This document shows, in pieces, positions 1-12,660 of a stretch of DNA of 64,000 nucleotides. The stretch spans positions 186,001-250,000 of the forward strand of contig JBLDXI010000018.1 of the NCBI GenBank assembly GCA_047495785.1. The letters are read 5' to 3'. The number at the start of each line of letters is the position of its first letter. The first letter of the stretch is position 1. A program made the position numbers and the translations under genes. The DNA comes from Lepidodermella squamata. Its lineage: Eukaryota; Gastrotricha. Below the pieces are notes generated by a model, which worked only from the letters and a program-made list of their open reading frames with translations, was not told the origin of the DNA and ran no database searches.

Positions 1-51
1 TTTGGATGATTCTAGGAAAATTGAATTTCAGGATTTCATTTGAATTTATAG

Positions 52-759
52 GAAATCATACAATGGTCCCATCGAGAAAAGGCTGGCAATAAGCTACGCC
101 GACTCGTGTTGTCTGCATTCGAGGCGGCTTTTCTGTAAAACCGCGATCACTTTCGGCAATTTTTCCCACTGTTCAATTTTCACCCGGCGAGCGATCGAAC
201 CAGAATTTAGCCGGCAAATGGCGCCACTTCTCACGCACAGAAAACTAGGCCTGGCTGCTACAAAAGCCTATTTCATCATGAGAAGTTTAGAAAAATCGAA
301 AGACGGCGATTTCTTGTTATTCTCAAGCCCGGCTGCCGCGATTTGGGGCTCATTCGAGCGCATTTTTAACGAGATGAAGGCAGGTCATTTCAATTTTCTC
401 GAAATTTCATTTTAAACTCAATTTTAAAGGCTCGGAAACGCGATATTGCTTTGATTACTCAGATCCCTAGTAGAAACAAAACTTCAAAATTTTATGAAAA
501 ATGCAATTTGCTATTGATCGGTTCTACTCAATATTGGCTTGTTTTACGCCGATCTTTCGAATCGCTGCGATTTGCCGGCGATTATTTGAGCCAGGTAACT
601 GGTTTGGACCCCGAAAACGGAGACAAAAACAGCCGATTCTCGCGAATCGAACACGAATTGTTCCGAAATTTGGCTGAAAAATGGCGATCACGATGCATTC
701 AATACAACGCTGCTGATGAAGCGCATGAATTGATTTGGGATCATGGAAATATGTTTTAG
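52..759 (+). CDS. 3' end of an unrecognised gene (last two exons)
   Basis: Two exons in one reading: 52-382 and 430-759, joined by a 47-nt GT-AG intron (383-429) with phase 0. The first exon follows an acceptor (AG at 50-51) and stays open to it, so the gene begins outside the window. About 220 residues are visible, ending in a stop at 757-759. An AATAAA-like signal follows about 5 nt later. The protein is soluble and mixed-charge, with no membrane segment, repeat or catalytic motif I can name. I do not recognise the family. Confidence 0.55.
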
Positions 760-975
760 CCAATAAATGGCCATGAAAACGAAAGCCACTCGTTTCAAAT
801 AATCATTTCATATAAAAACTTGAAATAAAAAAAGCATAGAAATTTAAAAAATTCCAGAAAAACGACCGTTTTAGCAAGTATTTCCATTCAATTTCGATCG
901 TTAAAATTTCAAATTTTCAAACATTTGTCATTTAAGTTATTCGAGATTAAAATGACTTCAGTGAAATTTTGGAAT

Positions 976-3900
976 TTACCTCAGAATGTGTGTTGGGACA
1001 GCGATGATTTGCAGCTCTTCATCGTAGTCCAAGTGGTGGCCACTGCCAGCCGATCCGACGGGCACGCCAGGCGAGCCGAAGGACTGCAACCGCTGCCGCT
1101 GCTGAGCAATTTGACCCGCAGATTTCGCATCCCCACCACCGCCGCCGCCGCCGCCGCCGCCACCGGACGCCGGCGGCTTCGAACTCGCGTCATTGGCAGC
1201 CGACCCTAGCTGGGACAGGCCCTCGGCTGACAGCGACCGTTGAGCGCCGATCACGGACGAAACAGCCGCGTTGGCTTGCACTTTGGACGAGGAGTTTTGC
1301 AGCGATACGCTCTGCTGATTCGCGGCCGCGTTCGAGCCCGAGCTCGACTGGCGCCGCTCGGAGCCCGCCGAACCCGAACCGCCGCCGAGTCGCTCGCGAG
1401 AGCCTGCAATTGACATGGCCCGCAACGAATCGCCATCGCCTTCAAAATCTAAAAATTATAACGAAAATTATAATTAAAAGAGAAAAATTCGCATCAGCTA
1501 TATTTAGATAATTATGAGAAACATATTTTGTGATTTTTTGCAAACAAAAGTCAATAAAAAATAGGTCACAAGTTTGTGTAGCAGAGTTCTCAACCTTGGC
1601 ATTTGAGCTCTTTTTCTCTGAAATGAGTGAAACCGGAACTAAAACGATGAAATATTTTCCGTTCTACAAATCCACTGGTTTGAAGCCATAAGCCGATAGA
1701 CTCTTTACACATCGAACTTGAGTAGTGACTGATAATAATGTGATTTTTGCAAGTGAATCGTAAACCATCATTCAATTGATTATTCAATATCATAAATTTC
1801 ATGCAAAGAAAATAATTTACAGAGTGATCCTCAGTGATCGTGATACAGCTTTTACAGTATAATACAGAAACAACTAGGACAAAACGCGCTACTTTTCTCA
1901 CTATTGCGAGGCAGAACTCGCTCCGAGAAGCCAGACGTCAGCTTCAAAATCGTCGTCAACACTGAGCTTTCTGTCATTTCTTCAATAGCAAAACGCATAA
2001 AATAAATTCGCAAATATTGCCAAGAAATTCGAGTATCAAAATGAGTGTGACGGCTTTCCAAGAAAAAACCTATTTGAAACTTATTTGAATTTCCGAATTT
2101 TAAAAAAGCATTTAAATAATTAAATTTCGAGGAATATTACTAACAACGGCAGCAAAATCCTTTTAGGGCAGAAATTATTATTCACCAGGGAAATATTTTA
2201 CTTGCAGCTCGTTATATTTCAGGGGAAAAAGAGCAAATAGCTATAGTTTAGATTGAAATTCACCATGCGATTCAACGCCGCGTGTTGGGTCGCAACAACA
2301 CCTTGAAAGCAGTTTAGAAACGACCGCTCGTGGAAAAAGAACAAAGGAAAAGGTGATCGCGCATTTTATTACGCCTCGAGCCCTTCACTTCATTTACTAC
2401 CGATTCACTATCAGTTGGTAGTAATTTCTTTTATATAATTATAACACGAAAATGGTCGAAGTTCAACTCTGGACGCTGTCAACAGTAGCAAAATCATCGC
2501 GCAAGCAATTTTTCCCTGAAATAAAAAAGGACTGCTAATAAAATATGTTCAACACGAACAAACTATGGCCCATTATGAATGATTCACCCGGGAAAAACTC
2601 CTGGAAATCATGAAAAATATTGTTTCCCAACTTGAAATACCTGAACTTGAGCAGTAGACACTATCGAGTGAGTCATCGTCCGACAAACTATCGCCACTAC
2701 GATTCGACGCGTTAGAAGACGCCCGTCGGTGCAGACTGCCGCCGCTGAAGACGCGCCTCGGCTGGCGGCCTCGCCGACCTCCGGCGACCGGGTGCCGCCT
2801 CGCGCCCCAGAAATACACCGCATTCGACGTTTTCGACCCGGCGACCGAAAATGTCGTCGATGCGCCGATGAAGTTGGCGGGCGCTTTCAGTTTCGAAACA
2901 GCTGTTGGACGCTTTTGTTCGCGCCGGTTGCCGAGCCCGAGTTGAGCGAGTGAGTTCTTGCCGACCGTTATCACTTGACCAGAATCAGATAGCAGAACCG
3001 TCTAAAAATGCGAAAGAAGTATTAGCAAAATTGCACATTTTTGTAAAAATGTTGGATCTTAATAACATATGGCACTTCAAGTGTCTAAACCGCTGTATAT
3101 AAACTTCTAAGACTCGAATTTTATCAACAATTGTCCCAGCAATTTTGAAAATTTACAAATGGCTGTGGTAATATTCGAAATGAAAGTGCCGCCAGCTATC
3201 AGAGTTGTCATCAAGGGTCCAGGCCCAAATAAATAACTACATAATTCAGCGGATACACAATCCGGACTGAGGAGCCAGCGATAGCTAAACGCTGAGTGAA
3301 CACGTGGCTGCCAACCAGTCAACCAACAACAGGTTAATGGGCCCACGACCAGCGCTACAAGTCCTCAGAGATAGTCTTCGGTTCAACGCTTAGCATCAGC
3401 GAATGCGGATTTATTTCGCCAAGGAAACATCGAGTGCCGTCGTTAATACTGCGCACTTTGCCGTAATAGTAAGGAAGAGGATTTGTACAATTTATCGCAT
3501 TTATTGGTAAATGATTTGATGCGAGCTCGTGGTTTACTAACCTCTCGAATTCCCCCGCACTACACCTGCGTTATCATAATTTGAAGTCGGCTTCTAAGCA
3601 AGATCGCGAGACCGTTTAGAATCAGCTAATCGAATTCGTATTAGCAGTTTCTGGTAGCGGCTAAGAGTAGCCGACCACCATGAATCATCTGCCAGATGGG
3701 TTTTAAACGGGCCTTGATCGCGGTTTTGAGACCCATCTATCACCGTCAAGACCACGAGCTAGAAATTATTCAAAATCGCCATATCAATTTCCTGAAAATG
3801 CAAGACAGCCGACAGATTTCTTTTCAAATTCTTGAGGCCAAAAATTAAAAAATTAAAAAAAATTAAAGAATCCTCAAATTGAAATTAATAGCCAGTTTTT

Positions 3901-6900
3901 AGTGAAAAAATATTTTTAGAGTATTCTCTTACATGAGTCGGTCCCATAGCAGCGTCGACAACGCGGTACTGTGACAGTGACTTGACGACGACGGGCACCA
4001 TCGAGCCGTCGACCTCCGTTTTCGTGAAAATGTTCTTCATCGCCATGAGAAAGCCCTGCCGGTTGTTGAGACCCAGTTTGTTGTACTCGTTCGACCCCGT
4101 CGCCAGCACCACGCCCAGTTCCGTGATGAACATGGTCGAGTTCGCACCGCACCGTACGCGCTTCACGGCAAATTTCTCCGGGAATGAAATTCGTTGAGGT
4201 GAGCAACTACAAATCAAACACTTATATTTAGCATTTCTTTTCTTGAAAATAATCAATATAATCATAAAACTATAAACAATTCCGATATTTGACATCAATA
4301 TTTCCGTCCCCCTTAAATTATTAAAAAACTGTGTTCTCTTGGTTAATTTTCGGAGGCGGATTCGGAGCATCTTCAGCTGTAGAATAAGCCCTTCACGTTT
4401 CTCATTGATCATGAGAAATTGCATTCCGTTTACATTCGAAAACGTTTCCCGATGCATAGCACAACGAATCATGTGTAATTTGCGTCCAACGACGATCAGC
4501 AGCACGAATGCTCCCTAAAATCATGAAGTCGAGGGAGCGTCAAGAACATTCAAACACGGCATGGCTTTTCAAATCAACCAGCACACAACCGCCGAAATTC
4601 AGTATTAACGACATTAGGCGTGTTTTCTCGGTTTGTTGATGTCTTGAATTGTTTGACTATTTTGAAAGAGGATTTTAAATCTGGTGACAAGTCCGATTCG
4701 CTGGTCAGCCGCTAGTTTCAATTCATTCTATCACTGCTTTGTGGGTCTAGATCTTTGTAGAACCTCAAGCGATTGATCTTAGGGAAATAGTTGTCACCAA
4801 ATGTTTTAAATATATTTTTCCAAAACTTCGATCTCTGGCAGTGAGACTTTTGCTTTTACCGAGGTCGACCGCCTCCGTTGAACGGAAATTCTCTGCTTTA
4901 AACCGAATTTCAACTGATGACCGCTCTCGCCTGACCCAAGCTCACATCAACGACCAACTTTACTGTTTGATTCACGGCCCTGAAATTCCTCCTGTTCGCA
5001 ATCGTGAAAAAAATATTGGAAATTACGACACCTTCACTGCCAACGTCTTCGCCCATTTTAATGAATCTCGCCATCGCCTTCAACTTGTAAATATTTTTCT
5101 ATTATTTGTGAATTTATGAATTCTAATTCACCTTAATTTGTTATTTTTTTGGTCAAAGCCACCAAATTTTGCGAACCCACCCCCAACTGAAAATTTCTAG
5201 ATAGGCCCTTGGCGATGAAGTTAGTCGAGCCAAAAATTCAGAAGAAATCTCAAAGTTTGATGGAGATATGTTTCGAAGCAACTGAATACATGATCAGTAA
5301 GCTTGAAATGTCTACTACGGAGCGTGGCAAGTGGCAAGTATGGGCAAATGATTGAAATGGCTTTTACTAGGATTCAACCTACTGCCGAAAATGAATAGAT
5401 GTGTTGCCTCGAGCGATGAATTGAACGCTACTATTGTTCGGACAAAGTACAACTATTCATGCTTCGCAAGTACCACGAAAGGAAAGACTGCCTTAAAGCC
5501 GATGAACTAGGACGAACTGAAATTGCTGTATTACCTATGTACCACTTAGAAATGGGCATACGTTTCGATATTAATAATACGATATACTCGACGACTTCGG
5601 TTTCTGGGGTGGTAACGAAGCCTTATATGCGGTTTGCGACCTGTAGAACGTTAACATCACAATCAAGCAGCTCGGACGTGAGAACGCAAAAACCAAGCGG
5701 CCCACGACAGGCACGACAGGGCGCCGTCAGACCCTGATCCTGCTGTTCATAAACGACCACTACATGGCACTGTGCAAATTTTGAAGTCGAAAAATTATGA
5801 AGATGTGGCTGAGAACGAGAATGACGTTCATTGCTTTCTTCCATTTTCCTCCTCATCATTCGTTTATAACGGAAATAAATTACACGGCAAATGAAACAAA
5901 AATAACCTAACAAAGAGGAACCAGGGTATTTTGGACTAAAAAAAACGATGGAGATATCACACTGATTTTTGAGGCCCCAAAATTTGATTTGAATTTAATG
6001 GAGAAAAGAGTGGATAATGGCAAAAACGTTTTTAATGTTGTGAAAAAAGGAATTGGATGAGAAATGAAGTTATTTTTCTTTACAAATAACATCAATGTGA
6101 CGCCAGAAAATGCCTGTTTTTTCAAGAATTCTGCAACCGATTTCCTCGGAATCGTCACAATTAAGCAATACTTAATTTTCAATAACGACATGATTCGGCT
6201 TGAAATAAATCAATACCCGAAAAAATAATAATACATATTGACTTACAAGCTTTCTTCTGAGCCATAACCGAGCCGGCCGTTGGCACCCTGGCCCCAGGCG
6301 TACGCCAGGCCGCCCGTGCCGATGACAACGACGTGCTCGGGACCGCAGGCGACCGACGCCGCGTCGACGCTCAGCAGCGCCTCGATCAGCCGCGGCTTGT
6401 TCAACGACGTCCAGTCACCGTGCCCGAGACAGCCCTTCGACCCGTCGCCACACGTCATCACAATGCCATTCGCCGAGCCGAAAATCGTGAAATTCGTCCC
6501 GCAACACACGTGAGCAACCGCCTTGTCCTTCAGAGACTCGACCAGGGCTGGTTGGTAGCGAGTCTCCCAGTCGCCGTGGCCCAATTGGCCCTTCGTTCCC
6601 TCGCCCCACGCGAAGACTAGCATATCAGCCGTGAGCACTACAACGTGATTCGGGCCGACAGCGACTTCTTGAATTCGAGTTTTCGGGGGCAGGTAGACGG
6701 GGAATAAACTGAATGAAGTCAGCTCTAGGTAGTACAAAACCGATCGAATTCGTTTGTTCGTCGCGGAATTCGTTTTCCCACTCAACTGCGACGAAGACCC
6801 GGAGGCTTGACTGCCAGATTCCGGCAAAGCGTTGTCACTCATCCGGCGATTTCCGATTTCTTTCAGGCGGCTCAGCAATTTCGGCAGTCGATCGTTTGCG

Positions 6901-8738
6901 ATGACTTTGGCTGATGGCCGCTTTTCAGGCTCTTGTTGCAGCAAATCGATGACGAGTTGTTTGAATAACTCGGAATAGTTGCCTTTCACGGGTGCGAACT
7001 GGCCTTTCATGATTTTGTTGACGAGGGCGGGCAGGTTTGTGCCGTCGAAAGTTCGCTGAAGGCACGCCATTTCGTATAGGATACAGCCCAGGGCCCAAAT
7101 GTCCGATTTCGCATCGTAATTCTTTCCCTCACACTGAAAAATGAAAAATTTACGATTTGAACATTGAAGAAATATAAAAAATATATAAAAATATTGAAAA
7201 AAATTGAAAATTACAATTTTCAAAAAATTGAAAATTCAACAACTCTTTCTAGATATTCTTAATTTAAATCCAATAGATTTTTTTAATAATTTTTTACCAT
7301 TTCTGGGCTGATGTAATACGGCGTTCCAAGTACTGTATTCGCATTTTGAAGATTTGTCGATAGCATTTTCGAAATGCCAAAATCGCCGACTTTGATCGTG
7401 CCGTCGCGAGATAGAAAAATGTTCGCCGCTTTTATGTCTCGGTGCAGAATGTTGTGCTCGTGAACGTAGGCTATTGCGTCTACAATTTGCTGGAACATCT
7501 CGAGGATTCGCCGCTCTTCCAGTGGTTGCGTCAGTTGACTCAGGTAATCACTCAAAGTTCTGAAAAATTAAAAAAGCCATCAAAAATTCGATATTATTTT
7601 ATTTCCAAATTTATGGTAGGTTTAATCCCAAAAAAACCCTTTATTTGACTAGCACTTGGCATCCAGTTAGAATATTTTGAATTAATTACCCTCCATCGGC
7701 GTATTCCATCTCAATGAGCATGTTGCCCTCCTCCTCGAAGCTGTCGTAGTAGCTGATGACGTGCGGGTGGTTGAGCATCGACAAAACCTTGACCTCGTTC
7801 AGCGCCATTGTCCTCTCCGCAACGTTCAAATCGTGCAAATTAATCTCCTTCAGTATCACCAGCGACTCGTCATCGCGTTTGCGGTACAAAACCGCCGTTC
7901 CATACGCACCTTTGCCGACGACGCGAATTTTTTCAAACCCAGCTAGCGATTGTTGAAAGCTTGAATTGAGCGATTTCAGCTTATCAGCCTTGAAAAACAG
8001 CTCGCCTAAGCAGGTTGGCACTCGATTTTCCTGTTTTGGCAGTTGGCTATCGGATTCGGCCACGCTTGGCTGATTCGCCGCCGAATTCAGTTCCGGTCCA
8101 CTGAAATCTCGGCACAGATCGACCTGGACTTGAAACAACGTCTGCAAATGCTTCGCGAACACCGCGCCATCCGCCGCCTGGCCCAGCGAAGTCGTGAACC
8201 ACACGATGCGTGACTGTGGGCTGCGGTTCAAACATGTTTCGCCGAGTGCGACTAGAAAATGCTTGACTCGGTCGTTCGATAGCAGGCTGTCTTTTGTTAG
8301 GGTTATGTCTTCTTTGCCGCATATGTTGATGGAGGTGAGCGTGCCGTGGAGGATGAAACCAACGCAGTCGACTTTACCGCCTTGTAGCAGCAGTTTAATA
8401 TCGTCTGTTAGAGAATGTGTGAACAAAAATCAATTATTAGACTTTTTCCTTTTATTTCGTAAAAAATACGAGTGCCAAAAAATCAATGATTTTATTTCAT
8501 ATCAAGCGACCAAGAAATAATAATTTACTAGCGAAAGATTATTCCCTCAAATTTTTGTTAGCTATCAATAGCTCTTCCAATGAATTACCATAAAAATTTC
8601 GATAAAATAAATTGTTCCTATAAACAATTTTATATCTCATCCCACTGTTCAACTTTTAGAAGCTTCAATCACTGAACATTATTTTTAAGAATTTTTCTAG
8701 CCTGTTTCTGCAATTTCAACCGGCTCGTATAGAAGCAT
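976..8738 (-). CDS. NEK9: NEK9-like protein kinase with RCC1 repeats
   Basis: Ser/Thr kinase of the NIMA family fused to an RCC1 propeller, the NEK9 (NERCC1) architecture; NEK9 acts in mitotic spindle and centrosome control. Exons in transcription order are 8738-8702, 8404-7690, 7559-7298, 7133-6247, 4206-3933, 3001-2641 and 1448-976, all phase-consistent, giving about 1002 aa (human NEK9 is similar in length). The glycine loop GKGAYG lies near residue 175, the ATP-binding Lys near 198, then HRDIK, DFG and SPEM. RCC1 blades with GWG/GHG-type signatures follow. The tail is Ser-rich with an 11-Gly run, and human NEK9 also has a glycine tract after its RCC1 repeats. About 165 residues precede the kinase domain, unlike human NEK9. 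The first intron would use a GC donor (AG/GC at 8701-8700); that exon is the least certain part. A 2-kb intron holds a hAT fragment. Confidence 0.85.
1130..1165 (-). repeat. GGC trinucleotide run coding for poly-glycine
   Basis: A CCG/CCA repeat on the + strand reads as about 11 glycines in the last NEK9-like exon. Such a run is prone to length change. It sits in the flexible linker after the RCC1 propeller. Confidence 0.8.
4841..5119 (+). mobile_element. hAT transposase C-terminal fragment in a NEK9 intron
   Basis: A 92-codon open frame contains the hAT dimerisation signature: STASVERKFSALNRI, then a run like TDDRSRLTQAHINDQL and an IHGPE segment. This matches the C-terminal block shared by hAT transposases and ZMYM-type proteins. 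The DDE core is not visible upstream, so this is a remnant. It lies antisense to the host gene, inside the 2.04-kb intron 4207-6246. The rest of that intron shows nothing I recognise. Confidence 0.65.
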
Positions 8739-8749
8739 AAAATTGGCAC

Positions 8750-9753
8750 CTGAACAAACAAAATTTAATTGACATCAAATGTTTCGTCGCATCTAAATTC
8801 TATGCTGTACGGAAGGCTATTCCGAATTGTCTCTTTGTTACTATACCCACAATTTAATCTTTATATTTCACACATGAAAAGAGCATCAAACTCGAACCTG
8901 CGGAATTGTACACGAGCCAACTTTTTTGACGCACACACGTAACAACTCCAATTCAGAGCTTGAATGAGCTCGTGGCGTAGTGCGCATTAAAAAAAAATAC
9001 GCACATGTCACGCATTTGTGGTATTTCAACACGTATTTACAGCGGTGAGGTACACACCGTCAGAATATTAATCTAGCAATTATATAATAAACGAAAAAAA
9101 TGAGCTCACCTAGTAGCGACTGGCTAGTGCATGCTTCGTATTTGTAATGAAACAGCAGAACAGTTGGGTGGACAGAAGCTTGGATGGCTGTGAAGTTTTT
9201 GACTCGCGAACTGACGACCAACAACTGGCGCATTAACACTGCGCTAACCCCCAGTTACTTTATATCAACATACCCTAAAATGCAAAAAAAATAAATTGAT
9301 TTATAACCGGACAATTCATTATTGGTAAAGCACAGAATATATAATTATGATATATGTGTATATTTCTTCCGAGTGAGATGATAACAATATGCGTAGTGTT
9401 TCAGGTAGCAAAATTATACTTCAAATTTCGCAAGACAAAAATCACGAAGCAACAGCCTACAGATCTTCAACTACATCGGAATGAAAAGTGGAGTCTAACT
9501 TCAAACTAAGCAGGGTGCAGTATTTTCAGATTGTCTGAAATCAAAAGCGCGAAAAATATCACTTTATCAGGGGCAGAAAAGTAGCAAACGCAACAGATCT
9601 TATAGTTATTCTCTCCATAACAGATCTAAATATGAGATGCAAAGCAAGAAAACAGAAGCTACTTGATGATACAAAACAAGAGGCCACAACGCAAAGTCCG
9701 ATCATAACCAATAACAAGTAAAATCTCGGTAAACTAAAGTCTCATATTTCAAT
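8750..9753. other. Non-coding: NEK9 5' region and BCAT 3' flank
   Basis: No coding exon is seen. A likely untranslated NEK9 leader exon ends at a CTAG/GTGAGC donor on the minus strand near 9110. From about 9148 the sequence is alignable by eye to 11720-12650, so it belongs to the duplicated BCAT unit (its 3' flank). Confidence 0.5.
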
Positions 9754-10947
9754 TCAAACTTTAACCAGCCACTGCGGGCGCTTCTTGACGAACTCTGGCT
9801 GCCCGAATTGCATACCAGTTAGTTCATTCACCGAGCGTTGCGACAAAAGCTGGGCACCATCTGGAGGCAGCACACTGTGGCGCTTTCCTTGATACATGAA
9901 GTCGGAGACCGGGCATACGATACATGCAGTACCAGCGCCGAATACTTCGATTACTTGCTTGTCATGGACTAGCTGCAGCAATTCATCCAATGTGATTTCA
10001 CGCTCAACAACGTTGACGTCTGGCCACGAACGAGCGAGATCGATAATTGAATCGCGCGTTACACCGGGCAGAATGAGACCAGAGCTCAGAGGCGGCGTAA
10101 TGAGATCGTACGCTTTGCCTGATTTGCCTTTCGTCACGATAAAAATGTTCATAGTTCCGACTTCTGTAATGTAATGCTCCTTTCCATAAAGCCAAAGCAC
10201 CTGTTGGCAGCCTTGGCTAGCTGCATGCTTCTGTAACGCCAACGTAGGGGCATAATTCGAGCCAATTTTCGCGAAACCAGTACCGCCAGGCCATGCTCGC
10301 ACCATCGAAGGGTCAACGAGGAGGGAAACAGGCTTGAAACCAGATGCGAAGTATGGTCCAACAGGACCACCGATAACGCTGAATATAACTTCCGAACTCG
10401 AGGCGACTCCAAGAGTTGGTTCAGTTCCAATCATGAATGGCCGAATATAGTACGTTGGCGATCGGTTCAAATCTTTCGGGTCACATGGAGGAACCCAGTC
10501 AGATTCCTCCTTGATAAAACGTTTTACAGCGTTAACCCATTCATCGACATCATAAGTCGGCAAACAAGATCGTTCAACACTTTTCAACATTCGTTTAGCA
10601 TTCATGTCCGGGCGAAACAGACGAATTGCTCCATCAACACCACGATAGGCTTTCATACCTTCGAAACATTCCTGAGCATAATGCAAAACTTTAGCTCCCG
10701 GATGAATTTCCAAGTTCTTCAACTGCTTGATCTCAGGTGACTCCCAACCATGGGCACTAGTCCATTTGGCGATCAACATGTGATCAGAAAATGATTTACC
10801 AAAAACAAGTTGTGAAACACTAGGCTTTGCCAAAGGCTTCTTGGTGCGATGAACCTGGATGGCAACGCTTTTGAAAGTGGATTCGCTTGCTTGACATGAC
10901 AGCCGGGTTCCGATAACACTCAACAGTCGGTTCTTGCTTGAAAACAT
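9754..10947 (-). CDS. BCAT: Branched-chain amino acid aminotransferase, mitochondrial, copy 1
   Basis: Fold-type IV PLP enzyme that transfers the amino group between Leu/Ile/Val and 2-oxoglutarate. The coding sequence is one uninterrupted exon of 397 codons from the ATG at 10947; the frame stays open 13 codons further up but without an ATG. The N-terminus (MFSSKNRLLSVIGTRL) is basic and hydroxylated with no acid, as in a mitochondrial presequence. Visible family motifs are the QECFEGMKAYRG block, the PLP lysine in FAKIGSNYAP, ITEVGTMN, the ILPGVTR block and GTACIVCPV. The last keeps the CxxC redox pair of animal BCATs. An acceptor-like TTTTATCAG lies 26 nt before the ATG. Confidence 0.93.
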   Translation of the reverse strand: MFSSKNRLLSVIGTRLSCQASESTFKSVAIQVHRTKKPLAKPSVSQLVFGKSFSDHMLIAKWTSAHGWESPEIKQLKNLEIHPGAKVLHYAQECFEGMKAYRGVDGAIRLFRPDMNAKRMLKSVERSCLPTYDVDEWVNAVKRFIKEESDWVPPCDPKDLNRSPTYYIRPFMIGTEPTLGVASSSEVIFSVIGGPVGPYFASGFKPVSLLVDPSMVRAWPGGTGFAKIGSNYAPTLALQKHAASQGCQQVLWLYGKEHYITEVGTMNIFIVTKGKSGKAYDLITPPLSSGLILPGVTRDSIIDLARSWPDVNVVEREITLDELLQLVHDKQVIEVFGAGTACIVCPVSDFMYQGKRHSVLPPDGAQLLSQRSVNELTGMQFGQPEFVKKRPQWLVKV

Positions 10948-10986
10948 TGCAGTCTTAAATTGCTGCCAACAAGCTGATAAAATCAA

Positions 10987-12660
10987 TTAATCTAAAACGG
11001 CAGAAGGGCAAGTTAGGACAAGGTTACGGAACTGAAGATGTCAGTTCCTGTTGGCAACAGCACACACGACTCAAGCATGCTAGCAAAAGTTGCATTATTC
11101 ATGGGTTAAGACATGTCCCGCGGGTAAGCCTAGTTGTCTGGGCTGGCCCGAACTCTCTCTAAAGTTTCCTCAGTGGTCCTGGTATGAAAACTAAGCTGGG
11201 GTCGCACCGGAAGCCTTACGGGTGATGATGATGGTAATGAGTTAATTTAGGTTAAAGTCGTAGTTGACGCAAACAGACAATTTTTTAAATACAGAGGTAA
11301 AAAAAGAACAATCGATATCTCAGATCAGTTGTATAACGCGAAGGCTGCAGCTCTTGTGTCAAACCAGTTTTCCAAAGCACAAATATAGCCGCCGTGGGTT
11401 GTCATAGCATCCAAATCGACGTAGGGATAGCAGTAACGAGTAACAAGAGTAAGAGATAGAGTAAGACGTACCGTATGAAAATGGCCCTTATTTAAGCTAC
11501 ATAGTAATCTGATAAAAGGTCGATTGTGATAGTACATTTATTAGTACGTAGTCACCCCAATTGAGTGACCCAAAACAAACCCCACGGTCCCTGCTCATAC
11601 GGCGCGTCTCATATGCGGCAATAAAAAGTCTAGGACGACAAAAAACGGCGAGGGCTCTTCGACACGTCTTCCGCCACAGAAAAATGTCTACTTCAATCAC
11701 ACAATCGCATAATATTTGAATGAAACAGCAGGACAGTTGGACGCGCGAAAGTTTGAATGGCTGTAAAGTACTTGCAATTTGCTTTATATCAACATAACCT
11801 AAAACAGAAAGATAAAATTAATTTACAACCGGACAACTCTTTATTGGCACAAAGTAAGTTATTATGATATATGTCAATAGGCATTTTTCACATTAGGTAA
11901 TTGAGATATCTCAATGAGCAATCCGAATGCGGTTTTTTGCCAGTTGTTCTGATCAGCCTTCAGCTTATCTAATTATAATCTATCACATATTAAAGAGCTG
12001 GGAAAGCTCTAACGACTGGTCTATATACTGGTCTATGGTGAAGAATATAAATGAAGCGATGAGGCCCGGAAGATCGTTAGAGTGGAAATTCGCAGTCTCT
12101 GCAAAGCCGCAATGTTCTTGTAGATACCGTACAAGTTATTAGGACAAATTAAGTCAGTTTGATGGGCAAAGACCTATACTGCTAATTTGCTTGATTTCCC
12201 AGTAATCTAACCAAGTAAAATAACTAAATATGACTTTGGGAATTATTACGAAAGCTATTTGAGATATCGCCATCAGTAATTGCAAGGAATTCCAATAATT
12301 TCAATTATCCCATTATTTCTTCCGAGTGAGATGATTACGTAGCATTTCAGGTAGCAAAATTATTCTCGAATTTTGCAAGACATAATAACGAAGCAGCAAC
12401 CTACAAATAAATCTGTATGAAAAGTGGGGCCTAACTTTATACCAGGCTGGGTGGAGTATTTCCAGATTGTCTGAAATTCAAAACGCAAAAAATCTCTTTC
12501 AGGGGGAGTAAAGAAGCCAACGCAGCAGATCTTATAGTTCTCGCCATTCCAGATCGAAAGATGAGATGCGAAGCAGGAAAAGAAAACATGCTACAACGCA
12601 AAGTCCGATCATAACCAATAACAAGAAAAATCTCGGTTAAATAAAGTTTCTGATTTCAAT
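10987..12660. other. Non-coding between the BCAT copies
   Basis: No gene recognised. It contains the 5' region of copy 1 and, from about 11720, the duplicated 3' flank of copy 2. Shared stretches with 9148-9740 include a GAAACAGCA(G/A)(G/A)ACAGTTGG segment, a TTTATATCAACATA segment and a TTTCTTCCGAGTGAGATGAT segment. Confidence 0.5.

Noticed and set aside
5459-5737. 92-codon + strand open frame in the NEK9 intron
   Set aside because: No family resemblance and no splice context; treated as chance or transposon debris.
6680-6730. Possible 36-nt intron inside the NEK9 linker exon
   Set aside because: GT and AG ends exist, but the tract is in frame, shorter than every other intron here and not needed by homology.
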